DNA from: Auanema rhodensis
Lineage: Eukaryota > Nematoda > Chromadorea > Rhabditida > Rhabditidae
DNA: 64,000 nt
Reading direction: 5' to 3'
NCBI GenBank assembly: GCA_964057225.1
Contig: OZ059896.1
Location: forward strand, 14,644,501 to 14,708,500
The position numbers and the translations under genes were made by a program. This document shows positions 24,631 through 56,400 of this stretch, in pieces. Position 1 is the first letter of the stretch. The number at the start of each line of letters is the position of its first letter. The notes beneath the pieces are model-generated. The model did not search any database. It was given only the letters and a program-made list of their open reading frames with translations, and was not told the DNA's origin.

Positions 24631-25360
24631 TCTGTAATAGCAACGTTTAAAATGTTTCAATATTATAGATAGAATGAAAAGAGATATGATTCAAAATGCT
24701 TTAGAATTTGTTAAAAGACAAAGAAAAAAAGGCAATTTTCGGGAAAATAAATGATGCAAAACAGAAGAAGCAATATTGGAGGGATATGCTTGTGTTATGG
24801 AGAGGATTACGATAGGACACGCTATGAAATGAGTCACAGTGCAGGCAGTGTGGTTGGATTAAACAAGGATAAGACAAAAGATTTGTGATGATGTGTGAGG
24901 AAGGTTTGAATGATTGAAGAAAAAAAAGGTAAAAGTGATATTGATACCTTAGATGGAGATGAAAGAAATAAAGCTTTCAAACATAAAATCGATAGGTTTG
25001 TAGAAAAGAACGTGAATGGGACAGGGGACAGACCATTTGCGTTTATGGCCATTACGCCTTGTATGTAGACGTGTGTATGGATGGATGTACATATGTATGT
25101 GTGTGCCCTTCAAATACCAAAAGAGGAAAAGAAATGGAGGAAGAGGACGAGCTAAGAGATAGAAGAAGGAAAAGAAGAGAACGAAAGGGGTAAAAGAACA
25201 GACATGGAATTGTAAACGATAGTTTGGACTCTGTAATATCTGTACCTGTATATAAGAAATCCGGTAATTTACAGCAATTTGCTTATATCATATAAAAAGA
25301 ATGGGAACATGGAGAGAGAGTATTATGACAAGAGTGTGTGGTTGAGTAAGGGAGAAAAAC

Positions 25361-25425
<65 letters not shown>

Positions 25426-27409
25426 AAAAGTATATGAAGAAGATAGCTAGATATGAATAAAGAAGAGCTTTCACAGTTATCTGGTCAACAGGTGGGATGT
25501 CTCTATGAGCCATTTTGATCTCTCACCCAGAATAATGTAGGCTAGGATGAGGTTATAGGGACCCATAAAGTAGTTGTTTGATGCAATCGGATGTGTTACA
25601 AGCGGTTAGCTGAAAAGGAGAGAAAGTAGCACATATCTGCGTATTCACATATTAACTGAAAGAAATAAAAAAACGTGACGGATGATATGAAGAAAGAATT
25701 AAATTCCTATGATAAATATGTTTTCATGAAGAAAAAAGGGAGAAACATGTCGATAGGAACCATACAAGGACCGCCTCTCAAAACAGAGCTGAGTCAGAGT
25801 TTTGCTGGTTTGGTTATAAGAAAAGAATCTTCAGAGAAGATAGATGGTGAATATATGGGGTGAGGCATTGACAAAGCCAATTTAATGTATAATTTAACAA
25901 TTCATCAAGAGTTTGTTTTTAAGCGACTAGATTGAAATGTGTGAAAATGTTGTTTATTATGAGATGCCGAGTGTCCTGTAGCCTTATTTCAGTATTTACC
26001 GAGAAAGGAAACCGATGCAGAGTAGGGGGAATAGGGAGCGAATGCCACTGGTTGACATTTCAAGTTCTTTGAGCAAGCTTTTGAAACAAAAAAATCATTG
26101 GACTTGACATAAGATTTGAAGAAATAGGTCTGAGCTAGTCAGACAGATGGATATTGAGCTTGGACTAGGAGGAGCAGATGCCTGTTAGACAAGCCGCTTG
26201 GCTTCGGTGGCCTCGGATTTATGTGAATTTTATGGAGAAACGGCGCTGTTTTGAGGCACATTAATCGAAGAGAGACTGCTAACAGTAGGATAAGAAAGAT
26301 GAAGTTACAGAAGCAATATTTGAGAAGACTGATTGATTTCTAAAAATAAAGCAAACTTTGAAATGCGTGTCAAGTTCTTTCTCGATTTCGTTCCAAAAAA
26401 AGTTGCTTGTGTAAGATCGATGTTCAAAAGGTATTCTGTGAACTTTGACGTATATTTGAGTGTTTAAACATTCTTCACAAAATATTCTGCGTTACCTATT
26501 TTACTTAAAACATGTATTTAGACCTTCTGATATAGAATTACTGTATATTACAGTATACATTCGAAGTGAACTGTAGCTTAAAAAATAAAAAGTTTTCTAT
26601 TAATCTCAATAGAAATTGGCACACATGTTTTGAAACTGCGAGTATCTGCGGCTGTGGTTTCATCAACAACTGAATTTGCGACCACGTGAAGACAGACAAG
26701 AGAAACGACGACGATCAGGTTGGGACCGGATACAATTCAAATTTATGAGTTGTAACGAATCGAATTTTGAAATGAGGACAACGAAGAAAAACATATTCTT
26801 CAAAAATATGTTAAACTTAAGGTTTTAGAAGAAAAAAAATAAAAAAGGAAAATAATTCGAAATTATAGAAATGTCTTTCTCAATATCCCTCTGGCTCAAC
26901 TGTTTCAATTTTTGCATAGCTTCAAATTTGCTTCCAAGGCTTTGCTAGAATTTCAAAAGCATTTACTAATATAATATAATGCTACTCTTAACATTAAACA
27001 AACAAATATTATGTTTACCTGTTTATTTAGCTAAAAATATCAAAAGTCAACTTGATAAACTTTCAATATGAAAGAGAAATTTCAGAAATTCTACTAAAGA
27101 ACGGTTGCAGTCAACTTTTTTTCCGATGTGTTCCTCTAAAATTCGCATCTGCTTTTCCATATGGACGTTTTATCCCAGTATTCTCTCTTCAAATACAAAC
27201 TATTTCATCATATGTATGTCTGAACTCTCTTATCCGAAATGTCTAAGCTTAAGTTTGATGTATTAGACTATTCGTCTGAATTCTAAATCTCATAAAAATA
27301 CGTAACTCACTAGAGTGCTTTGAGATTATACTCGAAAATTTCTTTATTTACTTCACTTTATTACATCTTTATTAAAATAAAATATAAATGTATTTGTTAA
27401 TTTAAGGTA
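24631..27409. other. Divergent spacer between the Wnt gene and unc-82
   Basis: Shared 5' flank of two divergently transcribed genes. Purine-rich on the + strand up to about 25.8 kb, then more even. I see no gene. Confidence 0.55.
25361..25425. repeat. (GA)n microsatellite
   Basis: About 65 nt of GA with a single AAA interruption. Confidence 0.95.
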
Positions 27410-46594
<19,185 letters not shown>

Positions 46595-47745
46595 ACTCAC
46601 GTCATTATCTTGCCGCTGTTCTTTTTGTCTTCAGCATATTGTATCTATGTTTTTATGATGATGTTGTAAGCATACTCATACATAGCTCACTTGATTGCTC
46701 AAGCCTTGACTGTCTCTGCAACTTGAATGATAACTTCCTGATGTAAATCTTGTGCCGAGTTTTATAATCAAATTTGAATTACTATCACCTACGGCTTTTT
46801 TGTGTCTTTGTTTGTTCTTGAAAATAGGAATCGGTCTACAGCTGAGAGTACCTAATTCAATCATCATATTTCATTCAAAAATAACTTCTATAAGCCTATC
46901 ATACATCGCATCTTCTGTAAGCTGGTACTATGAGAAAATAATATTTTTCATTTATTTCCTGAATTATTTAAAACAATCAGGTGATCTGAATTTCTGGAAT
47001 TTCAGTTGCTAACTTGATAAAGATATATAAAGTTCTTATTATGTTGTTTCCTCTGACGTCAATTTGTCTCCTATGTCGCAAACAAGCATTAGAACTCAAC
47101 TATTTGCTGCGTTTCACGAGTAAATGTAACTACTTCTTGTCCTTTAAGTATTGTTTCGTAATTGAAAATACTTTACCTTGTGAAACAATACAGGTACAAG
47201 GTTTTATGCTCCTAAATATTGGAATAGACCCTCCTTAAAACCGCATCCAGATCTAGAATAGCTTTCTAATTTTAAAATTATTAATTTTGTTTTTAATTGT
47301 TTTATTAAATGAATGAATTAAAATTGTTATCATTTTTTACGAGTATTTTTATTCAATTTACGAAAAATTTACCGAATTTGACTGATAAGAAGCGCTCTAT
47401 AGCTTTAGGCGGGAAATTAGCATATCACTAGACATGCTAATTACGTGACTTGTATAATGACGCCAATACATTACGCTGTTTTTCTAAGTTTCGGTAGTGT
47501 TTTTTTATTTTTTGTTTTGTTACATTCGATAGAATTGGAATATTTCGCTTCTTTCTTAAAATAGGAGTAATAATTAATATGATTTTGTTTTTTTGGCTTA
47601 ATACTATGAAAAATTGATGGTGTTAACAAGTGAAAGGTGGCGTTTGTATTTGCTATGCTTTCCGACCTCATTTATTATTTAATTAGCTGCTGTATTATAT
47701 ATCTCTGATTAATGTTTTACAGAAATATCATATCTATTAACACTA
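46595..47745. other. Spacer between unc-82 and the STAR gene
   Basis: AT-rich, holding the unc-82 3' UTR and the STAR 5' flank. A G+C-rich motif GGCGGGAAAT (47408-47417) stands out; the same ten bases recur at 43730-43739 near the tRNA gene. Confidence 0.55.
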
Positions 47746-48924
47746 ATGTCAAGCCATAATATAGCTATTCATTCCAGCGGAGAGGATATGGCTGGGGAGA
47801 AAGTTACGCTTATGGAAAGTATCACTGTACCAGTGGATAAATATCCCAAAGTATGTTTTTTACTTTCTTTTCTGAAATGATTATACTTTCTTAGTATAAT
47901 TTTGTTGGAAGAATTTTGGGTCCTCGAGGTATGACAGCCAAACAGCTGGAAGAAGAAACTGGATGCAAGATAATGGTGCGTGGAAGAGGATCAAGTCGCA
48001 CGACGGTTAGAAAATTCTTATAATCTCTTTGCAGAAATTTATACAAAGAATATATTCAATAATTTAAGAGTAAACAATCTGGTAATGACAGTGTACCTCT
48101 TCATGTGGTGATTCAGTGTGAAGATTATCAACCCCGCGCGCAACAGAAATTGAGGAATGCTGTTGAAGCCATCAATCAATTGTTGCATCCTCCTGTATGA
48201 AAGCATTCGTTTGAAATATTTCACATTGTTCTGTTTTAGCCAGACGGCAAGGATGAATTAAAACGAAAACAGCTCATTGAGCTTTCAATTATTAATGGGA
48301 CGTACAGACCAACTAAAGTGGCTTCACGTAAAAAACATATTTCGAAAAACAACAATATATAGAATTTCAGAACATTGTCGATCTACTGGATCTAATTTAT
48401 CGGAGAACACAGAACCAATTCGCATAATATCATCGTTAATAGATTCATCGATGCAAAATTCTCTGGGCTTAATAAATCCGGGGCCGAATCCGAAGCGGCA
48501 GTATGTTAATCGATGATTTAGAAAGAAAAATATTTTTTTAGAAACTTTAATGAACGCCAACAATCGCCACAGTGCTGGACATCGATGGCTCAATTGCTAT
48601 CTATGATCGCTCCTTTACATCAGACTGTTCTGAATCCTAGTTTTATATCAGAATATTATAAAAATATGTTATCGTAAGTTCAGCATTACATTTTCTAAAA
48701 TATTGTTTTGATCTAGTTTATCCATGACTGATGCAAAGAATATCCCGACGTTTTTACCAAATCAACCGCTAGATAGCTACAACAACCCAGTTACTATGTT
48801 ACCGCAACATAACACAATACAACCAGCTAACCTACAGCAATACCTCCAAGCAGCTGCTATGTTGAATTCTGTTCCATTTATTCATGACGGATCGGGCGAT
48901 TATCAAAAACCGAAGCGTCACTAA
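47746..48924 (+). CDS. QKI/ASD-2-like STAR-family KH RNA-binding protein
   Basis: Seven exons: 47746-47850, 47895-48005, 48069-48194, 48240-48327, 48371-48500, 48542-48673, 48717-48924; 299 residues. The KH domain (about 28-112) is of the extended STAR type: [63 protein letters not shown]2 follows: [20 protein letters not shown]. The variable loop after the second motif is shorter than in Quaking. No QUA1 dimerisation domain precedes the KH domain in this model; in-frame stops upstream of the ATG argue that the start is right, but an upstream exon cannot be excluded. STAR proteins bind ACUAA-like elements and control splicing and translation. The C-terminus is Gln/Asn/Pro-rich ([15 protein letters not shown]). 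An alternative last exon exists at 49292. Confidence 0.92.
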
Positions 48925-49291
48925 CCCCTAAAAATTTGGATTTACCGAATAATATTTTAAACACTTTTTAAAGTGGTGCTACTAATATTTTTCTCATACA
49001 TCTATTATTATACCTTGTACCATATCTTGCTGTATCTTGTTTTAAAGCTTAGGCAAACATTCCGAATCGATAAAATTTGACATTAAAACATTTTCTTTAA
49101 ACATATTTCGTTCATCAATGTCAAATATTATTTTCTTCACTTCGACCTATATGAGGCTTTAGAATAGTTCACTATCTCTCGTTACTTTTGCTTGTGATTG
49201 TATCATGTAATCATTATTGAATATCATCTGTATATGAATAGTACATGATTAACCATATTCTTCAATATTTCTAGCTCATTTTACACTGTAG

Positions 49292-49430
49292 ATATAGGTT
49301 CTTGTTCCTAGAACATTATGCTCTCAATCCTTTGGTCAAGAAGAAAACCAGAGAGCCAGGGAGAATGGTTAGAGACGCAGAGGCCCGAGATTCCGACGAT
49401 GTGAGGCCGCAACCTGCAGTTTGCGACTAG
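49292..49430 (+). other. Alternative terminal exon of the STAR gene
   Basis: Preceded by the acceptor TTTACACTGTAG. Joined to exon 6 (which ends in phase 2) it stays open for 45 codons to a TAG and encodes a basic tail including EHYALNPLVKKKTREPGR and ending VRPQPAVCD. It is clearly more G+C-rich and codon-like than the surrounding 3' UTR, and AATAAA follows at 49598. It would replace the Gln-rich end, giving a 276-residue isoform, as Quaking genes swap C-termini that set nuclear or cytoplasmic location. Confidence 0.7.
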
Positions 49431-49597
49431 TCATCGCTCTTTTTATTCTTGTTCATAAGTGAAACGTCATCCATCTTCAGAATAAAACTAAAATCACCTG
49501 CTGCTCCTACCTGATTAACATCAGCATTTCTTGTTTTGTACTTCTTTTTGACTATGGTTCCCCTTTTATTCCTGTATTACTACTTTATGCTTTTAAT

Positions 49598-49603
49598 AAT
49601 AAA
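49598..49603 (+). terminator. Poly(A) signal for the long STAR transcript
   Basis: AATAAA about 170 nt after the alternative STAR stop codon and about 90 nt before the acceptor in front of amphiphysin. Confidence 0.55.
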
Positions 49604-49694
49604 GAATCATGACATTCACTTCATTTTTGCATTTATTCTGACATTTTCTTAATTTTCTTAATGATTTTTCAATTAAGATAAACTTTATATAGCA

Positions 49695-52050
49695 ATGACT
49701 GATTTGTTCAACAAACATATCAAAAAGGCTACTTCCAGAACTAAGGAAAAGGTTTGTAGTTAAACGTTTTATCGTTATTATCTCTTATATTTGCAGCTTT
49801 TGGAAGGTATTGGTAAAGCTAAAGCAACTCAAGATGAAGTTTTTGATACCCATGCTGCAAACCTTGTTAAGCAAAGTAAAGGTTGTGAAAAACTGTACAA
49901 GGATGTGAAGGTATGTATTTATTATTTATCGGGCTTTTTGAAAGTATTGAATTTTTTTAGATTTATACACAAGCTTTAAAAACTTTATGCCAAGCTGAAA
50001 AGGCATTGAGGGATACGATTAGGGAATCTTATGAGAGTGATTGGCCTGAAAGAGAACAGTTAACAGCTTTATTGGACGTGCGTAACTCTCCTTTTCAGTT
50101 TATTCTTTCAAATTTTGCACAGAATTTATTATTTTTTTCTTCCTTACTCAATCGTTTTTCAATAGTTTAATGGACTCTTATTCTTCTTCTACGTGCGAAT
50201 GTTTTGACGTAAAATTCATTTTCATTGTTGTTTTGCATTTATTCGGTTGAGAAAGAAGATGTTTGATCCAAAAAATGGTGTAATTAATTAATTATTTCCA
50301 GAACTTGGATATTCAAACAGATGCGCTTGAGAAAGCAATCGGTGAAGATTTGGTCCAAAGTGTTTCTCAGTATTGTAGTCAATTCAGTGACCTCAAAAAG
50401 AAGGTATCCAGATTATCCGATTAAGATCCATGTATTGTGATTGTGATTGTGATTTAGGTTGACAAAAGAGGTAGAAAACTAGTGGATTACGATCATGCAA
50501 AAAATACATACAATTCTCTTTCTGCAAGTAAGAAGGTACAACAAAATTTCATTATGGCCTTTTTTTAATTGTGAATTTTCATTATTGCAGAATAATAATG
50601 ATCCAAAGGTTGCCAAGGCTTTGAACGAGTTAGTTCAGACAGAAACAATGTATAAAGAAATTAACAATGAATTACTTGAGGTATACATGTTGTAACTATA
50701 ATAGATATTCGAGTTAACTTCTAGATTCTCCCAGCTACTTATGATGGCCGTATTACATTCTTAGTTGATACTTTACAAACTATGTTCAATGCTCATAGTA
50801 TTCAGGAGACAGAATCTGGAAAGGTAACATTAGTTTTCATATTTTTTTATTCCTTTATTCCTTCCTTCAATATCCCAGATCAATAAGCAAGTTGTTTCTC
50901 AACTTGATAAGCTTGGACAATCAATGGACTATCTGCGTGTTCCACGCCCTGAACCACGTACTTTAACTCCTATTGATACCACTGAGGTATAGTTGATCGC
51001 TCATATTTTCTTTTCCATGTGCTTTATTTTATAGAATGACTCAGTTACGTCTGCAAATTCTCCCCAACAAAATTCTTTGCCAGTCCCATCAACACCTACG
51101 AATACTTCTGTAACTCCATTACCGGCATCAAACTCTCCAGCGCCACCTGCATCGGAAAGTTCAAACCCATTTGACGAAGATGAAGATGCTGCTGAAGAAG
51201 AGGCATGCACCAATAAAGTATATCCAGTAAGTTAATTGCGTTGATATTAATAGTTCCAGAATAATTTTCTCTTTGATTTTTAATTTCCAAACTTTGCAAA
51301 GCAGTTCGCTTACATTTTTTTCTTTCCGCGCTAATAGACTCGCAAAGTTCATCTATAAATAGATAAAATTCAGTTTTTCATTGACGTTTGATGCTATAAA
51401 CTATACATCATGCCCAGTTCAGCAGTGGCATACGCCTTAAAGATCGAATTCATAATATTTGTACAAATGCCTAGTATCAAATAATGAATGTAAACAATAT
51501 GATATAAGCCTATTTTCACAGCCGACTTGTTTCGTTTTTAAGAATTCTTTGTGTTTTCCAGAAAATAACCGCAGTCCCATCTGCAAAAAATTATGAAACA
51601 CCGAAGAAAAAGGAAAAAGATCCCACCAACCCATTTGATGATTCAGAAGATGAAAGTGCCTTAGATGCTGAAGGTTCAAAGGACAAGGCTGAGGACAAGC
51701 CTGAGGACAAGCCTGAGGACAAGCCTGAGGACAGAAAGGTTTGCTTATTGTTTCTCGTTTCTTTCTATAATTAATACTCTAGGTTATGTATATGGTTAAG
51801 TCAACACACGAATACAAAGCTGCTGATACGGATGAACTTAGCTTCACAGCTGGTGTTGAAATCAAGGTTTGTGTTTAGTTTAAAAAGCAAAATATTGAAT
51901 TTCACAATTTTGTTTGAAATTAGGATTGACGCATGTTTTCAGGTCTTGGAGTCTAAGTCGTCCGATCTTTTGGATGATGGATGGCAATTAGGTGAACTTC
52001 AAGATGGAAGACGAGGTGTATTCCCTGAGAATTTTACGAAGAAAGCTTAA
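49695..52050 (+). CDS. amph-1: Amphiphysin/BIN1 BAR-SH3 protein
   Basis: Twelve exons: 49695-49751, 49797-49910, 49961-50077, 50302-50403, 50458-50535, 50591-50680, 50725-50823, 50879-50986, 51035-51226, 51562-51738, 51783-51866, 51943-52050. Every junction is phase 0; 441 residues. The N-BAR domain covers about 1-230 (amphipathic start MTDLFNKHIKKATSRTKEK, then FDTHAANLVKQSKGCEKLYK, RGRKLVDYDHAKNTYNSL). The linker is acidic with two NPF motifs (SSNPFDEDED, TNPFDDSED), EH-domain ligands, and a DKPE repeat. A C-terminal SH3 domain (about 380-441) has VKSTHEYKAADTDELSF, DDGWQLGEL and GVFPENF. The protein senses membrane curvature and works in endocytic recycling and muscle T-tubule-like structures. 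The ATG lies 2 nt after TATATAG. Length and order match C. elegans AMPH-1. Confidence 0.97.
51682..51732 (+). repeat. 12-bp coding tandem repeat in amphiphysin
   Basis: GACAAGGCTGAG followed by three GACAAGCCTGAG units and a partial fifth, encoding (DKPE)n in the linker just before the SH3 domain. Exact unit identity suggests recent slippage expansion. Confidence 0.95.
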
Positions 52051-52779
52051 ATATCCTATGATAAAACGTTCGGTTAATATGATAAGAACGTAAAAGAAAA
52101 AGAGCATTCTATTAGTCATTATATATCTGTCGATTCTACTTATATTTATACATATAATAGAAAATATTGATTCAGTTCGAAACAGATTAGTGATAGTGCG
52201 AGCAAATTTTTTCGGTTGTTTGACGCCTACTTACTGATATATACAAAAAATTATGTGCTTGGATAAGAGTGACAGCCAAATTTCTTTATCAACAACCCAT
52301 TTTTTTCTTTTTTTTTTAAACATTTTCTGGTTGTGTCTAATAATGAAAACAGTTTTATTGCTATAGGCTCGCTTTTTGTATTCCCAAAATTGCAGGTTTC
52401 ATAATTCGTATGCAGAGTCTTGTGCCTTGAAAATGTTTTAAGCTTGCTATTTTTCCTGTTTTATTAAAACATTTTGTAACTAAATGTCTACATTCTCATC
52501 ACTTATCACAGCATCATTCAATGAAATTTTTAGACAAAATACTTGTTTCTTCCGTTTCTGTTTATGTGAGCAATGTTCCGTTGGCGGCAGATGCATAAAC
52601 GCTTAGCTGAAGCAGTATGTAATGTTAGTCAGATTTTCTGAGTCAGATGAGGCATGTGTGACATTCCTCAAAATTTCAATGTTATTCCTCCAATTGGGAA
52701 AAGGAATGAGACAAATTCGAAAACAGCGAAACGAAATATTCCAAAGATATGAAGAAATTATTTCAGATACAAAACCTAC
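52051..52779. other. 3' flank between amph-1 and the DEG/ENaC fragment
   Basis: amph-1 3' UTR followed by AT-rich sequence. No remaining DEG/ENaC exons are visible on the minus strand. Confidence 0.6.
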
Positions 52780-53454
52780 CAATGCCTTCAGCTCCTTGAT
52801 GCTTTCAATTTTACTAATTTTGTACGGGTTGATATTGCAGAATGTTACCGAGGGGAAGTTCGCTTGATCCAAGCCGAGCTTAAGAAGTAAAAACAAGTTT
52901 TAAAACAAGACAGTCGTTAAGCTTACATTGAGTCTAACCAGTTTTTCAAATCGTAAATATTGCATTAATGTATTTGAAAATAAGAAGACAAAGCCAAAAG
53001 CACAAAATGCCAGAATGATTGACCAAATTATAATGGAAATAAGCTATAAATGAAAAAATATTTACATAATTTCTATTCTGAAATGAACAAAGGAAATTTA
53101 TATTGTTAACATACTGTATTAGCTTGAGCCAGGTGAGGAATTCCATGGCATGAAGATGTCTCACCCCATTCACGTATTGAACATTTCATTTTCCTTCAAT
53201 ATAATAGGTTTTATGAATCATTGTAAGGCTGTAAGTTTAGTGAAAATAGTAAAACTTACGAGAAGCGACTATTAGGGCCATTATCTCCAATGTTGTCCTT
53301 TTCAATGTCTTCTACCATGTTGTGAACATCATTCTCATCAGATTCTGAATCAGTGGTGAAATCCTCATCTGATTCCTATTCAATAGATAATCAAATGAAA
53401 TTTTTTTAAAATTACCAAATATGAATTGCGTTGCTTTTTAGGAGAATCTACCAT
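52780..53454 (-). pseudogene. Truncated DEG/ENaC (degenerin) channel gene: N-terminus and TM1 only
   Basis: Five exons: 53454-53416, 53375-53260, 53193-53115, 53043-52939, 52878-52780; about 146 residues. The acidic N-terminus is followed by REWGETSSCHGIPHLA, the DEG/ENaC cytosolic gating motif containing the His-Gly pair, then TM1 (LISIIIWSIILAFCAFGFVF) and the post-TM1 hallmark FPSVTFCNINPYKISKI. The family then has about 350 more residues (Cys-rich ectodomain, TM2 pore); none are found. Without the GTAGGT donor at 52779 the last exon stays open to a stop at 52603, adding an unrelated-looking stretch. The remaining reading frame is intact and the ATG lies 1 nt after GGCTTCAG, so it may be a recent truncation or an expressed single-pass protein rather than a dead copy. 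Confidence 0.8.
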
Positions 53455-56400
53455 GCTGAAGCCGGTTGGGAAGTGGAAATAAGACTTAACTGACAACGAG
53501 AATAACCGCAATTTTCAATTTTGAACAAAGTGCTTCCATAGCAACTGTATTCTGAATAGATGAAAGATGTCTTTGAGTCTCCCCCACACTTGGTTTTTCT
53601 CATAAAGTCCTATCTTCAGACAAGCAAAAAGAAAAAGATTTAACAAAATGAATAACGTTAGGAAAAAATGTATATGAAAGTCATCATCAGATGTATTTCG
53701 ATTTCAGAATCGAATTGAAACGGGTGGGGGATGGAAGTTACGTCAGAATACTAAATTCTCATACTTAATACAAAACCTTATAAGCTATAAATTATTATAA
53801 TAGTCCCTTTAACGGCTACTATTAACATAACAGTTTTTTTATTATACTGTCAATAAAATAATGATATACAACACAAGTTTGTTGTTTATGAGATAATTGG
53901 AAAGGGATATATTATACGTATAGTATTGAATGAATGTTCTTTGCAGTTTAGTCTACGTGATCATCACCACATCATCTAGTTCATTATCTCAACTACCTGT
54001 GGATTAAAGATGAAGGTGATGATGAAGCCCTGTTTATAATAATAGCATAATATCTGTCTCATTTTACTGTTTAATTAAAACAACAACTCAAGATTATCAT
54101 CCTCAGCTTAAATAATATATTTAAAGAAATAGTTCTTATTCTTCATACCAGTGCCAATAATTGAAGTTTGATCCTTCGCTAACTTTTTCTCTTAATTTGA
54201 TGTTCTTTTTGATATCACGTGAATCTCACGTGAGTCTTTTATCCATTTTCTCTTCACTTACTGTCTTAAGCGGTTGCATTTCTACTATTTACTATTTACT
54301 ATTAACAGTTCCGCATTTACCATTTTTACTATTTTCATCATGAATATAATTTTTATTTTTTGAAAACTTGAAATATTATTTCTATGAGACTTTTTTAAAT
54401 TTTAGACATTTTCGTTCTTTCTTTAACAATATTTTTTTCTTAAATATATAAGATTATGATTACAATTCATAAAAATCTCTATTGTGTTGATTTATATTTT
54501 TATATTGTTATGGAATAGAATTAGAATTAACCATCTATTTGATCTTTTAAATAATCTTCTCTATGATTTATTCTCATATTGATTCATTTTTCTATTAAAA
54601 TACTGTTCGTTTCTCTCTGATATTCTATGCTTTCGACCTGTCCTATTTCAACTATTTTTTTTTCGGTTTTTTTTCTCATCTCAAGCTTCCTCTCTCACTT
54701 TCTCTATCTTTCTATCATATCGCTTTGATGTAAAAGCAGCCACGTATATACGTGACGAAACTGGCTCCTTATAGCTGAAAAATGCGGTTGTCATGTCATG
54801 GTTTTAGTGGAATCTACATGAAATACAGCATGCATCAAGCTGTATAAAACGTACGCAAATGCTAGAAAACCTTGATCTTCATCTTGCAATTAATATATGA
54901 GATTTGATGATGATCAGCAACATTTATATCTTATAGCGGCATACTTACAAGGCATATCATCGTCAAATCACAGTACTGTCGTTTTGTTTTGTTTTTATAC
55001 ATGTAACATGCGTAATTCATCATGTATACAATACTTACTTAGCTGTTTGACCACAAATAGTTCTAATATAATCTGCCTAAGGCGGATGTTCTAGAATCTT
55101 CTGTTCAATCTTCTGGAACTTTGAACATAAATATTGTATTAAACGCTTTCAGTTTTTGTCAAGTTTGCATAAAAATTCAAAGTACTTTTACACATGTATG
55201 CGATGACGACGATCTTGTAATTTTATTTCTGAGTATTTATATATGTATTACTAATTATAAATATATATATATCTATTTTCTACTTATATTATCTCAACTC
55301 ACTCTTTATACAATTATTGCTTCCTTATATCTTCTATATATTCATTTTTATTAAACTTCTACTATATAGTAGGCCAAGACCACATATCTAACCTCTGAGT
55401 GACCAATCAGGCAGTTCTTGTACTCCTTGATCTATATGGCCACGCTGTTACGTTAGATCTAAAATCTTCTCACATTGAGGTGTTTAACATTACTGCCGTC
55501 TCTCATATTCATATACATATATTTGGCCATTTGAATTATTTTCTTTAAATATTATATTAATCAAAAAGAAAAATATTATATATAATATTAAATTAAATTC
55601 AAAAAAATGCTTATATTCTATATAGTAATTCAGATCTTGGCATTGCATCTTGTCTACTATCCTTGTCCTTCACCCCTGCCTTCTCTTTTGCTCTCATTTC
55701 CCGACTCTCAACCTCATATTGTAAGTAACAGACGTCCTCACTTATCTGGGGCATTCCTTATTCAAATTTCTCACGTACACGAACTGATGAAACGAATATT
55801 CATCATCATTGTCAACATATTCTTGATTCTTAGTTTTTCTCTTTAGTTGTCGTTTTTTTGACCCCATCTGACCTGCTGATGCTGTTTGGATTTTCAAGAA
55901 ACTAACTGCTTGACCACATCGTCTCATGTCTGTCTCTGTTCACGATGCCTCTAACACTCGTTTTCTCTTTTTTTCTCTCACATTCTCAACACACCCTTAC
56001 TAGAATTCTCGACTGACTTCCACTTGATCTACAATCTTTTCTCGTCGTCTTCGTCGTCCACACCATCATCACCGTCGTAGTCTTCATCAGTTCCTTCTCT
56101 TTTCCACCATTTATTGAATCTTTCTCTCATTATTTTTCTTCGTTTTTGTCAATTCACATGGGAATATTCTCGAAAAGGCTAACCACAGCCAGCTTGCTAG
56201 AATTTTCTTTTCACATCCTGGTACTATCTCCTTCATATCGTCAAACGTCCTGCTTCTTTCTGCACTTTTTCCTATTTGATTTTTGTTTCTCTAAATTTTG
56301 GCCTATTTAGATTTATCATTATATTCACCTATTCCTATGTTTCTTTTTCTATTTTTGTTAAACATTCATATAGTACATCATCATATTCATCTAAACTATA

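Noticed and set aside
25283-25513. Ser/Leu-rich minus-strand frame before unc-82
   Set aside because: Shadow of the GA microsatellite at 25361-25425.
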